Both the position numbers and the translations under genes were made by a program. 64,000 bases of DNA from Listeria farberi (GTDB lineage Bacteria > Bacillota > Bacilli > Lactobacillales > Listeriaceae), in assembly GCF_014229245.1 (NCBI RefSeq), contig NZ_JAARZJ010000009.1:1-64000 (forward strand), written 5' to 3'. The stretch's first letter is position 1; the number at the start of each line of letters is the position of its first letter. The notes beneath the pieces were generated by a model, which saw only the letters and a program-made list of their open reading frames with translations, searched no databases and was not told where the DNA came from. Positions 26,754-34,998 of the stretch are shown in pieces.

Positions 26754-27012
26754 TGTCGTTGTTTGGAGTAAAGTTGGATGTCACTACTGTAAAGATGTGA
26801 AAGATTATTTAACCGAGCAAAATATTGTCTTCCAAGATATTGACGTCACAGACCATGATTACTTACGAGAAGTACTGCAAGCCAAATACGGTATTCGCCA
26901 CGTTCCAGTAGTAGAAATTGGCGACATAGAAAGAGGGACTTACCAAGCAGTAACCGAAATCGGTATCGAATACTTAGAAAAAACCTTATTACAAAAGGAG
27001 GAAGTAAAATGA
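26746..27012 (+). CDS. glutaredoxin-like protein (YtnI-like)
   Basis: The 88-residue protein has a thioredoxin fold with the active-site motif GCHYC (Cys12 and Cys15) and the conserved cis-proline region RHVPVVEIG (about 52-60). This is a small cytosolic redox protein, comparable to YtnI. It may reduce disulfides or accept mixed disulfides during breakdown of imported sulfur compounds. The start at 26746 has a strong AAAGGAGGAAG site; the stop overlaps the next start by four bases. Confidence 0.88.
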   Translation: MANVVVWSKVGCHYCKDVKDYLTEQNIVFQDIDVTDHDYLREVLQAKYGIRHVPVVEIGDIERGTYQAVTEIGIEYLEKTLLQKEEVK

Positions 27013-28331
27013 CTAGAGAAGATACAATCCAGTTTGGCGCAATCATTCACGGCGTTGGCGGCACAACAGATGGTTGGCGCCACCCAGATATTAACCCAGC
27101 AGCAAGTACAGATTTAGATTTTTATAAAACACGTGCAAAAATTGCGGAACAAGGCCTATTTAGTTTTGTATTTATTGCTGATGGTCTTTTTATTTCTGAA
27201 AAATCTATTCCGCATTTTCTTAATCGTTTTGAGCCGATTACTATTTTATCCGCTTTAGCAGAGTCTACAGAAAATATCGGGCTGGTTGGAACATTTTCGA
27301 CATCATTTACGGAACCATTCACGCTCGCAAGGCAACTTTCCTCATTAGATCATATTAGTGGTGGTCGAGCGGGCTGGAATTTAGTCACCTCTCCGCAAGA
27401 AGGCGCAGCACGAAATCATAGCAAGAAAAACCTCCCGACCCACAGTGACAGGTATACTATTGCGGCTGAACATTTAAGTGTAGTTCGTGGACTATGGAAT
27501 TCATGGGAAGAAGATGCTTTTACCTATAACAAAGAAACCGGCGAATTTTTTAATCCAGAAAAATTACATCGTTTGAATCATCAAGGTGAGTATTTTCAAG
27601 TGGAAGGACCATTAAATATCGGCCGCTCCAAACAAGGAGAACCAGTCGTTTTCCAAGCGGGAGCATCTAGTACAGGTCGGGATTTTGCAGCCCAAAATGC
27701 GGAAGCTATTTTTACGCATTCAGATTCACTTGAAGAAGCTATTCAATTCTATCAAGACGTGAAAATCCGTGCTAAAAAAGCTGGCAGGAATGCAGCAGAA
27801 ATCCGAATATTCCCAGGAATTAGCCCAATTGTAGCGGATACTTTAGAAGAAGCCGAGCAGAAATACACTGAATTTGCGAGTCTCATTCCGATTGAAAATG
27901 CCGTCACCTATCTCGCGCGTTACTTCGATGACTATGATTTAAGCCAATTTGAACTAGATGAACCTTTCCCTGACCTTGGCGACATCGGTAAAAATGCTTT
28001 TCAAAGTACGACAGATCGAATCAAAAAAGAAGCAAAAGAGCGAAACCTGACCCTGCGCCAAGTAGCGACCGAAGCTGCCACCCCGAAAACACCTTTTATA
28101 GGAACAAAAGAACAAGTAGCTGATTTAATCGAAATTTGGTTTCAAAATGAGGCGGCAGATGGATTTATCATCGCGTCTGACATCCCAGGTACTTTTGAAA
28201 CATTTGTCAATCAAGTTATTCCGCTTTTACAAAGTCGGGGATTGTATCGAAACGAATATCCAGCCACAACCTTAAGAGGCAACCTAGGTCTGGAAATACC
28301 CAAAAATAAACAAGCCGTTAATATCAAATAA
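27009..28331 (+). CDS. NtaA/SnaA/DszA-type flavin monooxygenase (YtnJ-like)
   Basis: The 440-residue enzyme belongs to the long luciferase-like group that oxidises C-N or C-S bonds with reduced FMN. SSLDHISGGRAGWNLVTSP (about residues 110-128) is the family signature. The counterpart in B. subtilis is YtnJ, needed with YtmI and YtmO for use of S-substituted cysteines. It is the last gene of the operon and ends before a clear terminator. The exact substrate remains open. Confidence 0.9.
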   Translation: MTREDTIQFGAIIHGVGGTTDGWRHPDINPAASTDLDFYKTRAKIAEQGLFSFVFIADGLFISEKSIPHFLNRFEPITILSALAESTENIGLVGTFSTSFTEPFTLARQLSSLDHISGGRAGWNLVTSPQEGAARNHSKKNLPTHSDRYTIAAEHLSVVRGLWNSWEEDAFTYNKETGEFFNPEKLHRLNHQGEYFQVEGPLNIGRSKQGEPVVFQAGASSTGRDFAAQNAEAIFTHSDSLEEAIQFYQDVKIRAKKAGRNAAEIRIFPGISPIVADTLEEAEQKYTEFASLIPIENAVTYLARYFDDYDLSQFELDEPFPDLGDIGKNAFQSTTDRIKKEAKERNLTLRQVATEAATPKTPFIGTKEQVADLIEIWFQNEAADGFIIASDIPGTFETFVNQVIPLLQSRGLYRNEYPATTLRGNLGLEIPKNKQAVNIK

Positions 28332-28338
28332 TAGAAAG

Positions 28339-28374
28339 AAAACGGAGCGCCTTTAAGGATCTTCGTTTTTTTGT
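28339..28374 (+). terminator. terminator of the ytmI-like operon
   Basis: AACGGAG pairs with CTTCGTT and an inner CCTT/AAGG helix closes the loop; seven T follow. Confidence 0.88.
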
Positions 28375-28402
28375 TACAATAAAAGAAAAAAGGAGCTAAA
28401 CC

Positions 28403-29104
28403 ATGCGCTTAGATAAATTATTGTCCCACACAGGTTTCGGGAGTCGCAAAGAAGTGAAACCACTACTTAAATCCGGGGCAGTTGTCGTAAATGGAACGAT
28501 TCAAAAAAACAGTAAGACCCAAGTGAATCCAGACAAAGATCAAGTTACTGTTCACGGAACCCCCGTCGTTTACCAAGAATTCGTCTATTTTATGCTCCAT
28601 AAACCCCAAAATGTCGTGAGTGCAACAGAAGATAATGTATCAGAAACAGTCATTGATTTGCTCGCCCAAGAAGATACGCTTACTGATCCGTTCCCAGTCG
28701 GTCGGTTAGACAAAGATACAGAAGGCTTGCTAATTATAACGAACGATGGCACGCTAGCTCACAATTTACTTTCACCTAAAAAGCATATAGATAAAACATA
28801 CTATGCTAAAATTGATGGTGATGTTACAGTAGAGGATGTAGAAGCTTTCGCAGCTGGAATTGAACTTGACGATGGCTATACTTGCAAACCAGCACGCTTA
28901 GAAATTATCACTCCAAATGAAATAAAAGTAATTATCCAAGAAGGGAAATTCCATCAAGTAAAAAGAATGTTCGCTGCCCGCGGGAAAACAGTCAGCTATT
29001 TAAAACGAATTTCAATGGGGAACTTACAACTAGATGAATCTCTTGAACTCGGTGAATACCGCCCACTGACCGAAAATGAGCTTCTTATCCTTCAAAATAA
29101 ATAA
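28403..29104 (+). CDS. 16S rRNA pseudouridine synthase, RsuA family
   Basis: The 233-residue protein has an N-terminal S4 RNA-binding domain (about residues 1-60) and the RsuA catalytic domain with GRLDKDTEGLLI (about 100-111), in which the Asp is the nucleophile. FHQVKRMFAARG (about 187-198) is a second family mark. It turns a uridine of the small-subunit rRNA into pseudouridine. AAAAGGAG precedes the ATG. It lies next to the pseudouridine breakdown genes psuK and psuG, separated by a terminator. Confidence 0.92.
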   Translation: MRLDKLLSHTGFGSRKEVKPLLKSGAVVVNGTIQKNSKTQVNPDKDQVTVHGTPVVYQEFVYFMLHKPQNVVSATEDNVSETVIDLLAQEDTLTDPFPVGRLDKDTEGLLIITNDGTLAHNLLSPKKHIDKTYYAKIDGDVTVEDVEAFAAGIELDDGYTCKPARLEIITPNEIKVIIQEGKFHQVKRMFAARGKTVSYLKRISMGNLQLDESLELGEYRPLTENELLILQNK

Positions 29105-29109
29105 CGATA

Positions 29110-29152
29110 AACGAAAATTTTCTTCCTAAAAGAAGTAGATTTTCGTTTTTTT
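29110..29152 (+). terminator. terminator after rsuA-type gene
   Basis: AACGAAAAT pairs with ATTTTCGTT, with an inner CTTC/GAAG helix, followed by seven T. Confidence 0.9.
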
Positions 29153-29236
29153 AGTTTGCAAAAGAAAGCATTTACATATATAATAAACATGTGTTTGAAA
29201 TTAAAACAAAAGTTTGGAATGGAGGTGCATTATATC

Positions 29237-30355
29237 GTGGAGAATAATAAAGCGAAAATGAACGAAAAGGAAGAGATAATTTTCAATTCCATCCGTAAAA
29301 ATCCTTACATTTCTCAACAAGAACTGGCTGATATACTTGATTTATCAAGACCGACAGTAGCGAACCTTATTTCTGGCCTTATTAAAAAAGGTCGTATTTT
29401 AGGAAAAGCCTATATTTTAAATGAAGCCAAACAAATCGTCTGTATAGGTGGAGCGAACGTCGATCGGAAGTTTTACATTAAAGACAAGGCCCAGCTAGCT
29501 ACATCTAACCCGGTACGCTCAACACAAAGTGCCGGTGGAGTTGCTAGGAATGTTGGTGAAAACCTTGGTCGCCTTGGAAAAGAAGTTATATTACTCACTG
29601 CTTGTGGAACAGACTCCGACTGGGAAGCTGTCAAAAATGCCAGTAATACATATATGAACTTAGATTATGTCACTGCATTTCCAAGCATCGCAACAGGTTC
29701 TTATACAGCTGTACTTGAAAACAATGGAGATTTGCTCGTTGCACTAGCGGACATGGATGCATACGATCACCTAACCCCAGATGTACTGGCGAAAAATGAA
29801 GGCTTGCTAAGTCAAGCGAGCGCCATTATTGCCGATTTAAATTGTCCAAAAGAAACATTAGAATACCTTGGAAGTTTTGCCGAAATTAATTCCATTCCAT
29901 TAGTCTTAGTACCCGTTTCCTCACCTAAAATGTCTCATTTACCAGAACGATTGGATCACGTGACTTGGCTAATATGCAACCGAGATGAATCAGAAACTCA
30001 CCTAGGAATGACCATTGAAAACGAGAAAGACTGGCGCTTAGCTGCACAAAAATGGCTAGATTTAGGCGTGAAAAATGTTATCGTTACAAATGGCAGTAAA
30101 GGTGCAGTTGCAGCAAACAACGTAGAAGGCATTATCTTTGAACCCGCTATTGTCATTGAAAACATTGTAGATGTGACAGGAGCAGGAGATGCATTTTGTT
30201 CTGCGGTAATTTATGCATGGTTAGAAGGAAAATCTTTACAAGAAATTTTAAAAGCAGGGAGCGTAAATGCTGCGCGAACACTCGAATCTGAATACACTGT
30301 TCGCCAAAATTTATCAACATCCCAACTACAAAAAGATCTGGAGGAATTCAAATGA
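29237..30355 (+). CDS. psuK: pseudouridine kinase with N-terminal HTH (PsuK-like)
   Basis: The 372-residue protein joins a winged helix ([20 protein letters not shown], about residues 25-44) to a PfkB-family kinase. The kinase begins near residue 72 with [13 protein letters not shown], has the [12 protein letters not shown] motif near 103, and the ATP/anion-hole motif [12 protein letters not shown] near 312. PfkB kinases next to psuG phosphorylate pseudouridine. The HTH suggests it may also regulate its own operon. The GTG at 29237 is chosen since GGAGGTG lies 9 bases upstream; longer forms back to 29156 lack a site. Its end overlaps psuG by four bases. Confidence 0.87.
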   Translation: MENNKAKMNEKEEIIFNSIRKNPYISQQELADILDLSRPTVANLISGLIKKGRILGKAYILNEAKQIVCIGGANVDRKFYIKDKAQLATSNPVRSTQSAGGVARNVGENLGRLGKEVILLTACGTDSDWEAVKNASNTYMNLDYVTAFPSIATGSYTAVLENNGDLLVALADMDAYDHLTPDVLAKNEGLLSQASAIIADLNCPKETLEYLGSFAEINSIPLVLVPVSSPKMSHLPERLDHVTWLICNRDESETHLGMTIENEKDWRLAAQKWLDLGVKNVIVTNGSKGAVAANNVEGIIFEPAIVIENIVDVTGAGDAFCSAVIYAWLEGKSLQEILKAGSVNAARTLESEYTVRQNLSTSQLQKDLEEFK

Positions 30356-31263
30356 AAAATTATCTATCATTATCTGAAGAAGTAAAACAAGCAAAAGCAG
30401 AAGGAAAAGCTATCGTAGCCCTAGAATCCACTATCATCTCTCATGGCATGCCTTACCCACAAAACGTTGAAATGGCGCGTGATGTAGAACAAATTATCCG
30501 TGATAACGGCGCAGTACCGGCAACAATCGCTTTAATCGACGGTAAAATTAAAATCGGTCTTTCTGATGAAGAATTAGAATTATTTGCTAAAAGCAGCAAT
30601 GTAGCAAAAGTTTCTCGTCGTGATATTGGCTACCTTATTGCTACAAAACAACTAGGAGCAACAACAGTAGCTGCAACGATGATCTGTGCTGAATTAGCAG
30701 AAATCGGTATCTTTGTAACTGGTGGAATCGGCGGAGTTCACCGCGGTGCCGAAACAACAATGGACGTTTCCGCAGATTTAGAAGAGTTAGCGAAAACAAA
30801 TGTAGCAGTAGTATGTGCTGGAGCGAAATCTATCTTAGACTTAAACTTAACAATGGAATACTTAGAAACAAAAGGCGTTCCAGTAATTGGTTACCAAACA
30901 GACGTACTTCCAGCATTCTACACTCGTTCAAGCGACGTAGAATTAACATTACGTGCAGATGCTCCAGAAGTTATCGCGGAGTCCCTTAAAGCAAAATGGG
31001 ATCTAAAAATTGAAGGTGGCGCTGTAATCACAAACCCAATCCCAGAAGAATTTGCAATGGATGAAAAAGTAATTAACGATGTTATCCAAACTGCACTTAA
31101 AGAAGCAGAAGAAAACCACATCCACGGAAAAGACGTTACACCATTCCTTCTTGGAAAAGTAAAAGAACTAACAGACGGTAAGAGCTTAGAAGCAAATATC
31201 GAACTTGTTAAACACAACGCACTAATCGGTACTCAAATAGCCGTAGCTTACCAAAATATCTAA
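30352..31263 (+). CDS. psuG: pseudouridine-5'-phosphate glycosidase
   Basis: The 303-residue enzyme splits pseudouridine 5'-phosphate into uracil and ribose 5-phosphate (it breaks the C-glycosidic bond). [20 protein letters not shown] (about residues 22-41) is the highly conserved PsuG opening, and [20 protein letters not shown] (about 124-143) lines the active site. The length is normal. It overlaps psuK by four bases and has GGAGG at its start. The codon use is visibly more optimised than in neighbours, suggesting good expression. Confidence 0.94.
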   Translation: MKNYLSLSEEVKQAKAEGKAIVALESTIISHGMPYPQNVEMARDVEQIIRDNGAVPATIALIDGKIKIGLSDEELELFAKSSNVAKVSRRDIGYLIATKQLGATTVAATMICAELAEIGIFVTGGIGGVHRGAETTMDVSADLEELAKTNVAVVCAGAKSILDLNLTMEYLETKGVPVIGYQTDVLPAFYTRSSDVELTLRADAPEVIAESLKAKWDLKIEGGAVITNPIPEEFAMDEKVINDVIQTALKEAEENHIHGKDVTPFLLGKVKELTDGKSLEANIELVKHNALIGTQIAVAYQNI

Positions 31264-31271
31264 TAATCAAA

Positions 31272-31307
31272 AGAGCTGTCGCCTTTAAGTGGTGGCAGCT
31301 TTTTTAT
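31272..31307 (+). terminator. terminator after psuG
   Basis: AGCTGTCGCC pairs with GGTGGCAGCT (two G-U pairs) and is followed by six T. Confidence 0.9.
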
Positions 31308-31342
31308 GTTAAAATAAATTTAAAAATAAAGGAGGAATATAA

Positions 31343-31786
31343 ATGATTGCTGTAAGCGCTTGTTTAGCCGGAATTGCCTGTAGATATGACGGAAAAGATA
31401 AAGAAATTACTAAAATGAAACAAATGGTTGAAAATGGAGAAGCGATTCCTTTCTGCCCTGAAGTTGCAGGTGGTTTGGAAACACCAAGAAATCCAGCTGA
31501 AATAGTAGGCGGAGATGGTAAAGACGTCTGGCTAGGTCGCGCTAAAGTAATGGATAATCAAGGATTAGATGTAACAGAAGAATATAAAAACGGAGCGAGT
31601 TTAACTTTGGCTAAAATGAAAGAACTCGGTATTACTCAAATAATTATGAAGGAAAAAAGTCCTTCTTGTGGAAGCTGTGCTATTTACGACGGCACCTTCT
31701 CTGGAAAAATAAAAGATGGTACCGGCGTAGCAACAGCTCTTTTCCAAATGAATGGAATCAAAATCATCTCAGAATTTACAATTTAA
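31343..31786 (+). CDS. DUF523 family protein
   Basis: The 147-residue protein matches DUF523 (YbbK group). Conserved cysteines are at residues 7 and 13 (SACLAGIACRYDG), in PFCPEVAGGL (about 36-45) and in the SPSCGSCAIYDG motif (about 110-121), suggesting a metal or Fe-S site. Its molecular role is not established; an open question is a link to thiouridine or pseudouridine-type tRNA metabolism. AAAGGAGGA precedes the start. The 3' end overlaps convergent pepC by four bases. Confidence 0.87.
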   Translation: MIAVSACLAGIACRYDGKDKEITKMKQMVENGEAIPFCPEVAGGLETPRNPAEIVGGDGKDVWLGRAKVMDNQGLDVTEEYKNGASLTLAKMKELGITQIIMKEKSPSCGSCAIYDGTFSGKIKDGTGVATALFQMNGIKIISEFTI

Positions 31787-33108
31787 AGTGCAAGCGAACC
31801 CATTGGATCCCAAGGTTTTAGCGCAATTGGCTCATTACTAAATGCTTCAATCAATTCTTTAGATAAATATTTTTTATGGACCACCACTTGGAATGTGAAT
31901 TCATCCATCCAATCATCACTAGCAACAAAATATCCATTGTTGCCGATCTTTTCTCCCCAACTATTTTCCACTTTCCAACGATTAACTTCATTATTAACAA
32001 TGTTAACCCCAGTTAGAACCATCGCGTGAGTGAGCATACTATGTTTATAATCAAGGCGTTCCGCTTTCGTCATAGCTGTTTTAAATCCAAAAGCCTGATT
32101 TAATAAGAAAATATCAGTATCCATAATTCCAGTAGTTCGTTCTGAAAGCTGACCTACATCACAACCGAACCACACAGTTTCACCGTCTTTGATTTGATCT
32201 GCGGCGGCTTTTTTTAATACATTCATTTCCACATTCAAATACTTAATAGGCGTCCCATTTACAATATTTCCTAAATAATCGACTGTAAATGCTTGATTAA
32301 AAGGTTTATCTTTAGTTGGCGCATTGATAAGCGGGATATAATCGTTCAAATCCATATCTACATAACGTTTATAAAATTCTTTAGGCGTAATTTGTAAGTC
32401 TTGTTTAAATTCATTGTCTTTATTTCGATATTCAAAATCAAACACTTTCGGCGGTTCACCTAAAGTCATAACTAAAAGCTGGTAAACTTCAGCAAGCATT
32501 TCTTCCTTCAACCCAGCTGTATCTTCCTGCTCTCTAACAGCTTTTCTCAAAATAACTGCATCCGTGCGAAGTCTTTCGTTTAATAGATGATTTAAATCCG
32601 CAGACTTACTACTTTGATAAGTTTCTGGCATAGCAGATTTAGGAACAACCCCATATTTTTCAATAATCGAAACAAGCATATCCCACTGACCGCCATCTTG
32701 TTGAGGTGTATCAAGCAACCATGAAACTAATCGGCTATCCTCATCTTCACTCGCTGTTTCAATAATATTTTCTATAAAATAATTAGCTTTCTCTAATTTA
32801 TCCCAAAAGTTAGTATAGTTCTGCGATAACTCAAAATCTTTCAGGCCTAGTGTCCCATTTAATCTATGACGAAACGTATTTAAGGCTGCAAACATCCAAC
32901 ACCTTCCACTTTGCTGTTGGTTAGAAACTTTGTCTGTATGAACCTCATGAGAAAAAATGGGTTGTACTGTTGCTTTTGATACAGGATTTTCTGTTGCTGC
33001 TTTAATCCCATTTTTCATAATACTAGCTTGGAAAACTAATTTATCTGGATTTTCACGCCATTTTTTGGAAAAACTTTCTAATTGCTCAAACGATATTTCA
33101 GTACTCAT
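31783..33108 (-). CDS. pepC: aminopeptidase C (bleomycin hydrolase family)
   Basis: The 441-residue cysteine peptidase removes N-terminal amino acids from peptides in the cytosol. The catalytic Cys70 lies in QSGRCWMFAALN, the His in THAMVLTG (about residue 360) and the Asn in VENSWG (about 383). These are papain-type C1B marks. The start at 33108 follows AGGAGGA 5-8 bases upstream; a longer in-frame reading to 33132 starts inside that region and is not supported. It overlaps the DUF523 gene tail to tail. Confidence 0.94.
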   Translation of the reverse strand: MSTEISFEQLESFSKKWRENPDKLVFQASIMKNGIKAATENPVSKATVQPIFSHEVHTDKVSNQQQSGRCWMFAALNTFRHRLNGTLGLKDFELSQNYTNFWDKLEKANYFIENIIETASEDEDSRLVSWLLDTPQQDGGQWDMLVSIIEKYGVVPKSAMPETYQSSKSADLNHLLNERLRTDAVILRKAVREQEDTAGLKEEMLAEVYQLLVMTLGEPPKVFDFEYRNKDNEFKQDLQITPKEFYKRYVDMDLNDYIPLINAPTKDKPFNQAFTVDYLGNIVNGTPIKYLNVEMNVLKKAAADQIKDGETVWFGCDVGQLSERTTGIMDTDIFLLNQAFGFKTAMTKAERLDYKHSMLTHAMVLTGVNIVNNEVNRWKVENSWGEKIGNNGYFVASDDWMDEFTFQVVVHKKYLSKELIEAFSNEPIALKPWDPMGSLAL

Positions 33109-33145
33109 TTTTATTCCTCCTATATATAACATTGCCTTCTAATTA

Positions 33146-33173
33146 AGTATACTGCTAAAAATAAAAAGTGCAT
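33146..33173 (-). promoter_or_regulatory. candidate promoter of pepC
   Basis: On the minus strand ATGCAC (33173-33168) and TATACT (33151-33146) are 16 bases apart, about 40 bases before the pepC start. Confidence 0.45.
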
Positions 33174-33263
33174 AAGAAAACAACTATCTGAACTATTATG
33201 AAGGTTTTTGGCGAATCACATGATATAATATGAATGAAATTGATTATAAATGAATGTTTTTGG

Positions 33264-33278
33264 ATGAAAACGGTTGAT
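33264..33278 (+). promoter_or_regulatory. weak cre candidate before fructose operon
   Basis: ATGAAAACGGTTGAT fits the left half of the CcpA consensus (WTGNAANCGNW) but the right half deviates. It lies about 35 bases downstream of a TATAAT box (33224-33229). CcpA control of a fructose operon is plausible; the site is unproven. Confidence 0.3.
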
Positions 33279-33324
33279 TTTGAAAGAAAAAGATGATAAA
33301 CTAACTTTGGATGGAGGAGTAAGA

Positions 33325-34077
33325 ATGTTAAATGCAGAGCGAAAACAACTTATTATGGAGAGTATTGAAAAACTTGGTGTTATTAAATTACAAGAATTAG
33401 TTGAAGGGCTAGATACCTCGGAGTCAACTATTCGTCGTGATTTAATCGAATTAGAGGAACAAGGATTAATCGAACGTGTACACGGCGGAGCAAAACTTGT
33501 TATTTCTCATAATCAAGAACCAAGCATGAATGAAAAATCATTCAAAAACATTCAAAGTAAAAAAGAAATCGCAGCATATTGTGCTAGTTTGGTGGAAGAA
33601 AATGATTGTATCTATTTAGATGCAGGCTCCACAACACTAGAATTAATTACTCACTTAGCGAACCGAAATATTACTGTAGTTACAAATGGACTAACCCATA
33701 TTGAAGAACTAGTTCGTCAAAATATTGATGCTTATCTTTTAGGTGGCAAAATGAAAGTGCATACAAAAGCGATTATTGGCGCAGTTGCCTTGGATAATAT
33801 TAAAAATTATCATTTTGACAAAGCTTTTATTGGGACTAATGCTATGCATCCGGAGCATGGCTATACGACACCAGATATGGAAGAAGCATTTGTGAAACGT
33901 GCTGCAAAAGACTGTGCTGATCGCGTTTTTATTGTAGCAGACCATACGAAATTCAATGAAGTTAATTTTTCAAAAATGTTTTCAATAGATGAAGCTACTA
34001 TTGTAACAGACTATATTCCTTCAGAAGTAAAAGAATCCTTTATCCAAAAAACTAAAATAATCGAGGTAGAAAAATGA
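33325..34077 (+). CDS. fruR: DeoR-family regulator of fructose operon
   Basis: The 250-residue repressor has a DeoR HTH at its N terminus (IKLQELVEGLDTSESTIRRD, about residues 17-36) and a sugar-phosphate-binding domain with DAGSTTLELI (about 98-107) and the FIGTNAM motif. It lies directly before fruK and fruA and overlaps fruK by four bases. The effector is expected to be fructose 1-phosphate. The ATG at 33325 follows GGAGGAG; upstream in-frame codons have no such site. Confidence 0.92.
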   Translation: MLNAERKQLIMESIEKLGVIKLQELVEGLDTSESTIRRDLIELEEQGLIERVHGGAKLVISHNQEPSMNEKSFKNIQSKKEIAAYCASLVEENDCIYLDAGSTTLELITHLANRNITVVTNGLTHIEELVRQNIDAYLLGGKMKVHTKAIIGAVALDNIKNYHFDKAFIGTNAMHPEHGYTTPDMEEAFVKRAAKDCADRVFIVADHTKFNEVNFSKMFSIDEATIVTDYIPSEVKESFIQKTKIIEVEK

Positions 34078-34997
34078 TTTATACAATTACTTTAAACCCT
34101 TCAATTGATTATATTGTGCAAATCGATCAATTAAAACTTGGCGAACTTAATCGCATGAAACAAGATTTTAAATTACCTGGGGGCAAAGGTATCAACGTCA
34201 GTAGAGTTCTAAATCAATTGAATGTACCGAGCCTTGCTACAGGGTTTTTAGGCGGATTTACTGGTGGATTTATCAAAGACTGGCTTCAAAATGAAGGCAT
34301 AAAAACTGGTTTTGTGACAGTAAAAGATGACACTCGTATTAATATCAAACTAAAGCATGGAGAAGAAACAGAAATTAATGGTTTAGGTCCTACAATTGCT
34401 GAAAATGAAATTCAAGCATTTTTAAAATTGATGGACAAGGTAACTGCGGGCGACATTGTTATTTTATCTGGAAGTGTACCACCTTCATTAGGAAATGATT
34501 TCTACAATAAAATAATCCGAATCTGTAAAGAAAAACAAGCTAACTTCATGATTGATACGACTGGACAAGAACTGCTAGATGCATTACCAAATCGTCCAAT
34601 CCTTATTAAACCAAATCATCACGAACTGGCAGAATTATTTGGTGTTAAGTTAAATAGCGTAGAAGATCTCATTCCCTATGGAAAAAGATGCCTAGAACTA
34701 GGCGCACAACATGTAATCGTATCCATGGCTGGCGACGGCGCTCTACTTTTTACAGGAGAAGATGTTTATTTCGCTGATGCCTTAAAGGGAGAATTGAAAA
34801 ATTCAGTTGGAGCTGGTGACTCAATGATTGCCGGATTCGTTGGAACTTTCGATAAAACTAACGATCCAGTTAAATCATTTGCTGCAGGCGTTGCAACTGG
34901 GGGCGCAACAGCATTTTCAACAGATCTAGCAGAAAAAGATTTAATTAATGAATTATTACCACAAGTGAAGATAACTAAAATAACAGGGAGGCACTAA
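34074..34997 (+). CDS. fruK: 1-phosphofructokinase
   Basis: The 307-residue PfkB kinase converts fructose 1-phosphate into fructose 1,6-bisphosphate. It shows the opening TLNPSIDYIV (residues 4-13), LPGGKGINVSRVL (about 37-49) and the catalytic VGAGDSMIAGF (about 244-254). Length and motifs match FruK rather than LacC or PfkB. It overlaps fruR by four bases and precedes fruA by one base between stop and start. Confidence 0.94.
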   Translation: MIYTITLNPSIDYIVQIDQLKLGELNRMKQDFKLPGGKGINVSRVLNQLNVPSLATGFLGGFTGGFIKDWLQNEGIKTGFVTVKDDTRINIKLKHGEETEINGLGPTIAENEIQAFLKLMDKVTAGDIVILSGSVPPSLGNDFYNKIIRICKEKQANFMIDTTGQELLDALPNRPILIKPNHHELAELFGVKLNSVEDLIPYGKRCLELGAQHVIVSMAGDGALLFTGEDVYFADALKGELKNSVGAGDSMIAGFVGTFDKTNDPVKSFAAGVATGGATAFSTDLAEKDLINELLPQVKITKITGRH

Positions 34998-34998
34998 A

